Assembly: GCF_001021385.1 (NCBI RefSeq)
Contig: NZ_CP011773.1
Coordinates: 620,001 to 684,000, forward strand
DNA from: Mycobacterium sp. EPa45
GTDB taxonomy: Bacteria; Actinomycetota; Actinomycetes; Mycobacteriales; Mycobacteriaceae
Direction of reading: 5' to 3'
DNA length: 64,000 nucleotides
Within the stretch, counting starts at the first letter, position 1; every line of letters starts with the position of its first letter. This document shows, in pieces, positions 63,729 through 64,000 of the stretch. Made by a program: the position numbers and the translations under genes. Below the pieces are notes generated by a model. That model made no database searches. It worked only from the letters and a program-made list of their open reading frames with translations, and was not told the origin of the DNA.

Positions 63729-63808
63729 CTGGGCACATTTGAAATCAGGGTGATCACAACCCCCGGTTCCGGAATGCGTTCTGCCACGGCACGTTAGACA
63801 GTTGTGTG

Positions 63809-64000
63809 ATGGCGCAAAACCCTCTGCACCTCGGCGTCGCGCTCGACGGCTACGGCTGGCACCCGCGGGCCTGGCAGCACACGCTGGCCGCCGACCCGAC
63901 GGTCGGTCCGGTGACGTCCGGCCGGTACTGGACGGAGCTCGCCGCCACCGCCGAGCGCGGGCTGCTGGACTTTCTCACCATCGACGACAGCTTCACCGCT
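63809..64000 (+). CDS. LLM-class flavin-dependent oxidoreductase (partial, N-terminus)
   Basis: Only the first 64 codons are in the window. They read MAQNPLHLGVALDGYGWHPRAWQ, then an active-site-proximal stretch and LDFLTIDDSFT. The HLGVALDGYGWHP start matches the NtaA/SnaA/DszA group of FMN-dependent luciferase-like monooxygenases, which act on sulfur or nitrogen compounds or polyketides. ATG 63809 sits in a GTGATG context. The rest of the gene lies beyond the window. Confidence 0.82.
   Translation, partial: MAQNPLHLGVALDGYGWHPRAWQHTLAADPTVGPVTSGRYWTELAATAERGLLDFLTIDDSFTA

Overview
The window is chromosomal DNA of a high-GC actinobacterium, almost certainly a mycobacterium of the rapid-growing, Mycolicibacterium-like kind. 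Many neighbourhoods match, from memory, the M. tuberculosis Rv0350-Rv0391 block: dnaK-grpE-dnaJ1-hspR, clpB-ttfA-pyrE, a TrmH-type methyltransferase (Rv0380c), a GH76 protein (Rv0365c), DedA (Rv0364), fba (Rv0363c), Rv0361, DUF3151 (Rv0360c), an M50 protease (Rv0359), Rv0358, purA, a hotdog protein (Rv0356c), and purT-rhodanese-metZ (Rv0389-0391). Starts are often GTG, four-base ATGA/GTGA overlaps are common, and several genes look leaderless with a TANNNT box 6-8 nt before the start codon. I see no tRNA, rRNA, CRISPR array, prophage or insertion sequence.

Layout. 1-6.8 kb: a multidomain cyclase/ATPase regulator runs leftwards off the window, divergent from the heat-shock operon dnaK-grpE-dnaJ-hspR. 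6.8-11.7 kb: aldose epimerase, a type II flavohaemoglobin, a GAP-family transporter and a frameshifted ABM-type membrane protein. 11.8-18.8 kb: clpB, an alpha/beta hydrolase, ttfA, an SDR gene broken by an exact 22-bp tandem duplication, pyrE and a conserved unknown. 18.8-21.5 kb: a GAF-GGDEF-EAL cyclic-di-GMP enzyme behind an unknown gene. 21.9-26.4 kb: exported protein, rRNA/tRNA methyltransferase, GH76, and NhaA fused to a DsbA-like domain. 26.4-31.6 kb: a leftward operon of P450, E1-like/nitroreductase fusion (MoeY type) and SAM methyltransferase, with a divergent methyltransferase. 31.6-38.4 kb: an SDR gene, a SnoaL-sulfotransferase-DUF1214-SDR operon, and XdhC and CoxG accessory genes with no CO dehydrogenase structural genes. 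38.4-49.8 kb: conserved mycobacterial core genes interrupted by a DUF559 nuclease-like gene framed by 51-bp inverted repeats. 49.8-55.5 kb: P450, MmpL-like transporter with divergent MarR regulator, and a secreted phosphodiesterase-like protein. 55.5-60.4 kb: ATPase, purT, unknown membrane protein, rhodanese, metZ. 60.4-64 kb: a TetR-controlled DUF1772-NIPSNAP-DUF4267 operon, an SDR, a GNAT, and the start of an LLM-family oxidoreductase.

Regulation visible in the sequence: HspR operators (HAIR) and SigH/SigE-like promoters precede both dnaK and clpB, making them one heat-shock regulon with hspR as the feedback repressor. Three identical-pattern TAGC-N3-GCTA sites lie between the TetR gene and its divergent operon. 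Palindromes upstream of the cation-efflux gene suggest a metal-responsive repressor.

The observations most worth following are the TetR operator triplet, the P450/E1-nitroreductase operon, the repeat-framed nuclease-like gene, the sulfotransferase operon and the two fresh frame-disrupting lesions at 11.07 and 17.37 kb. No single feature proves a new system; the best candidates are uncharacterised combinations of known families.
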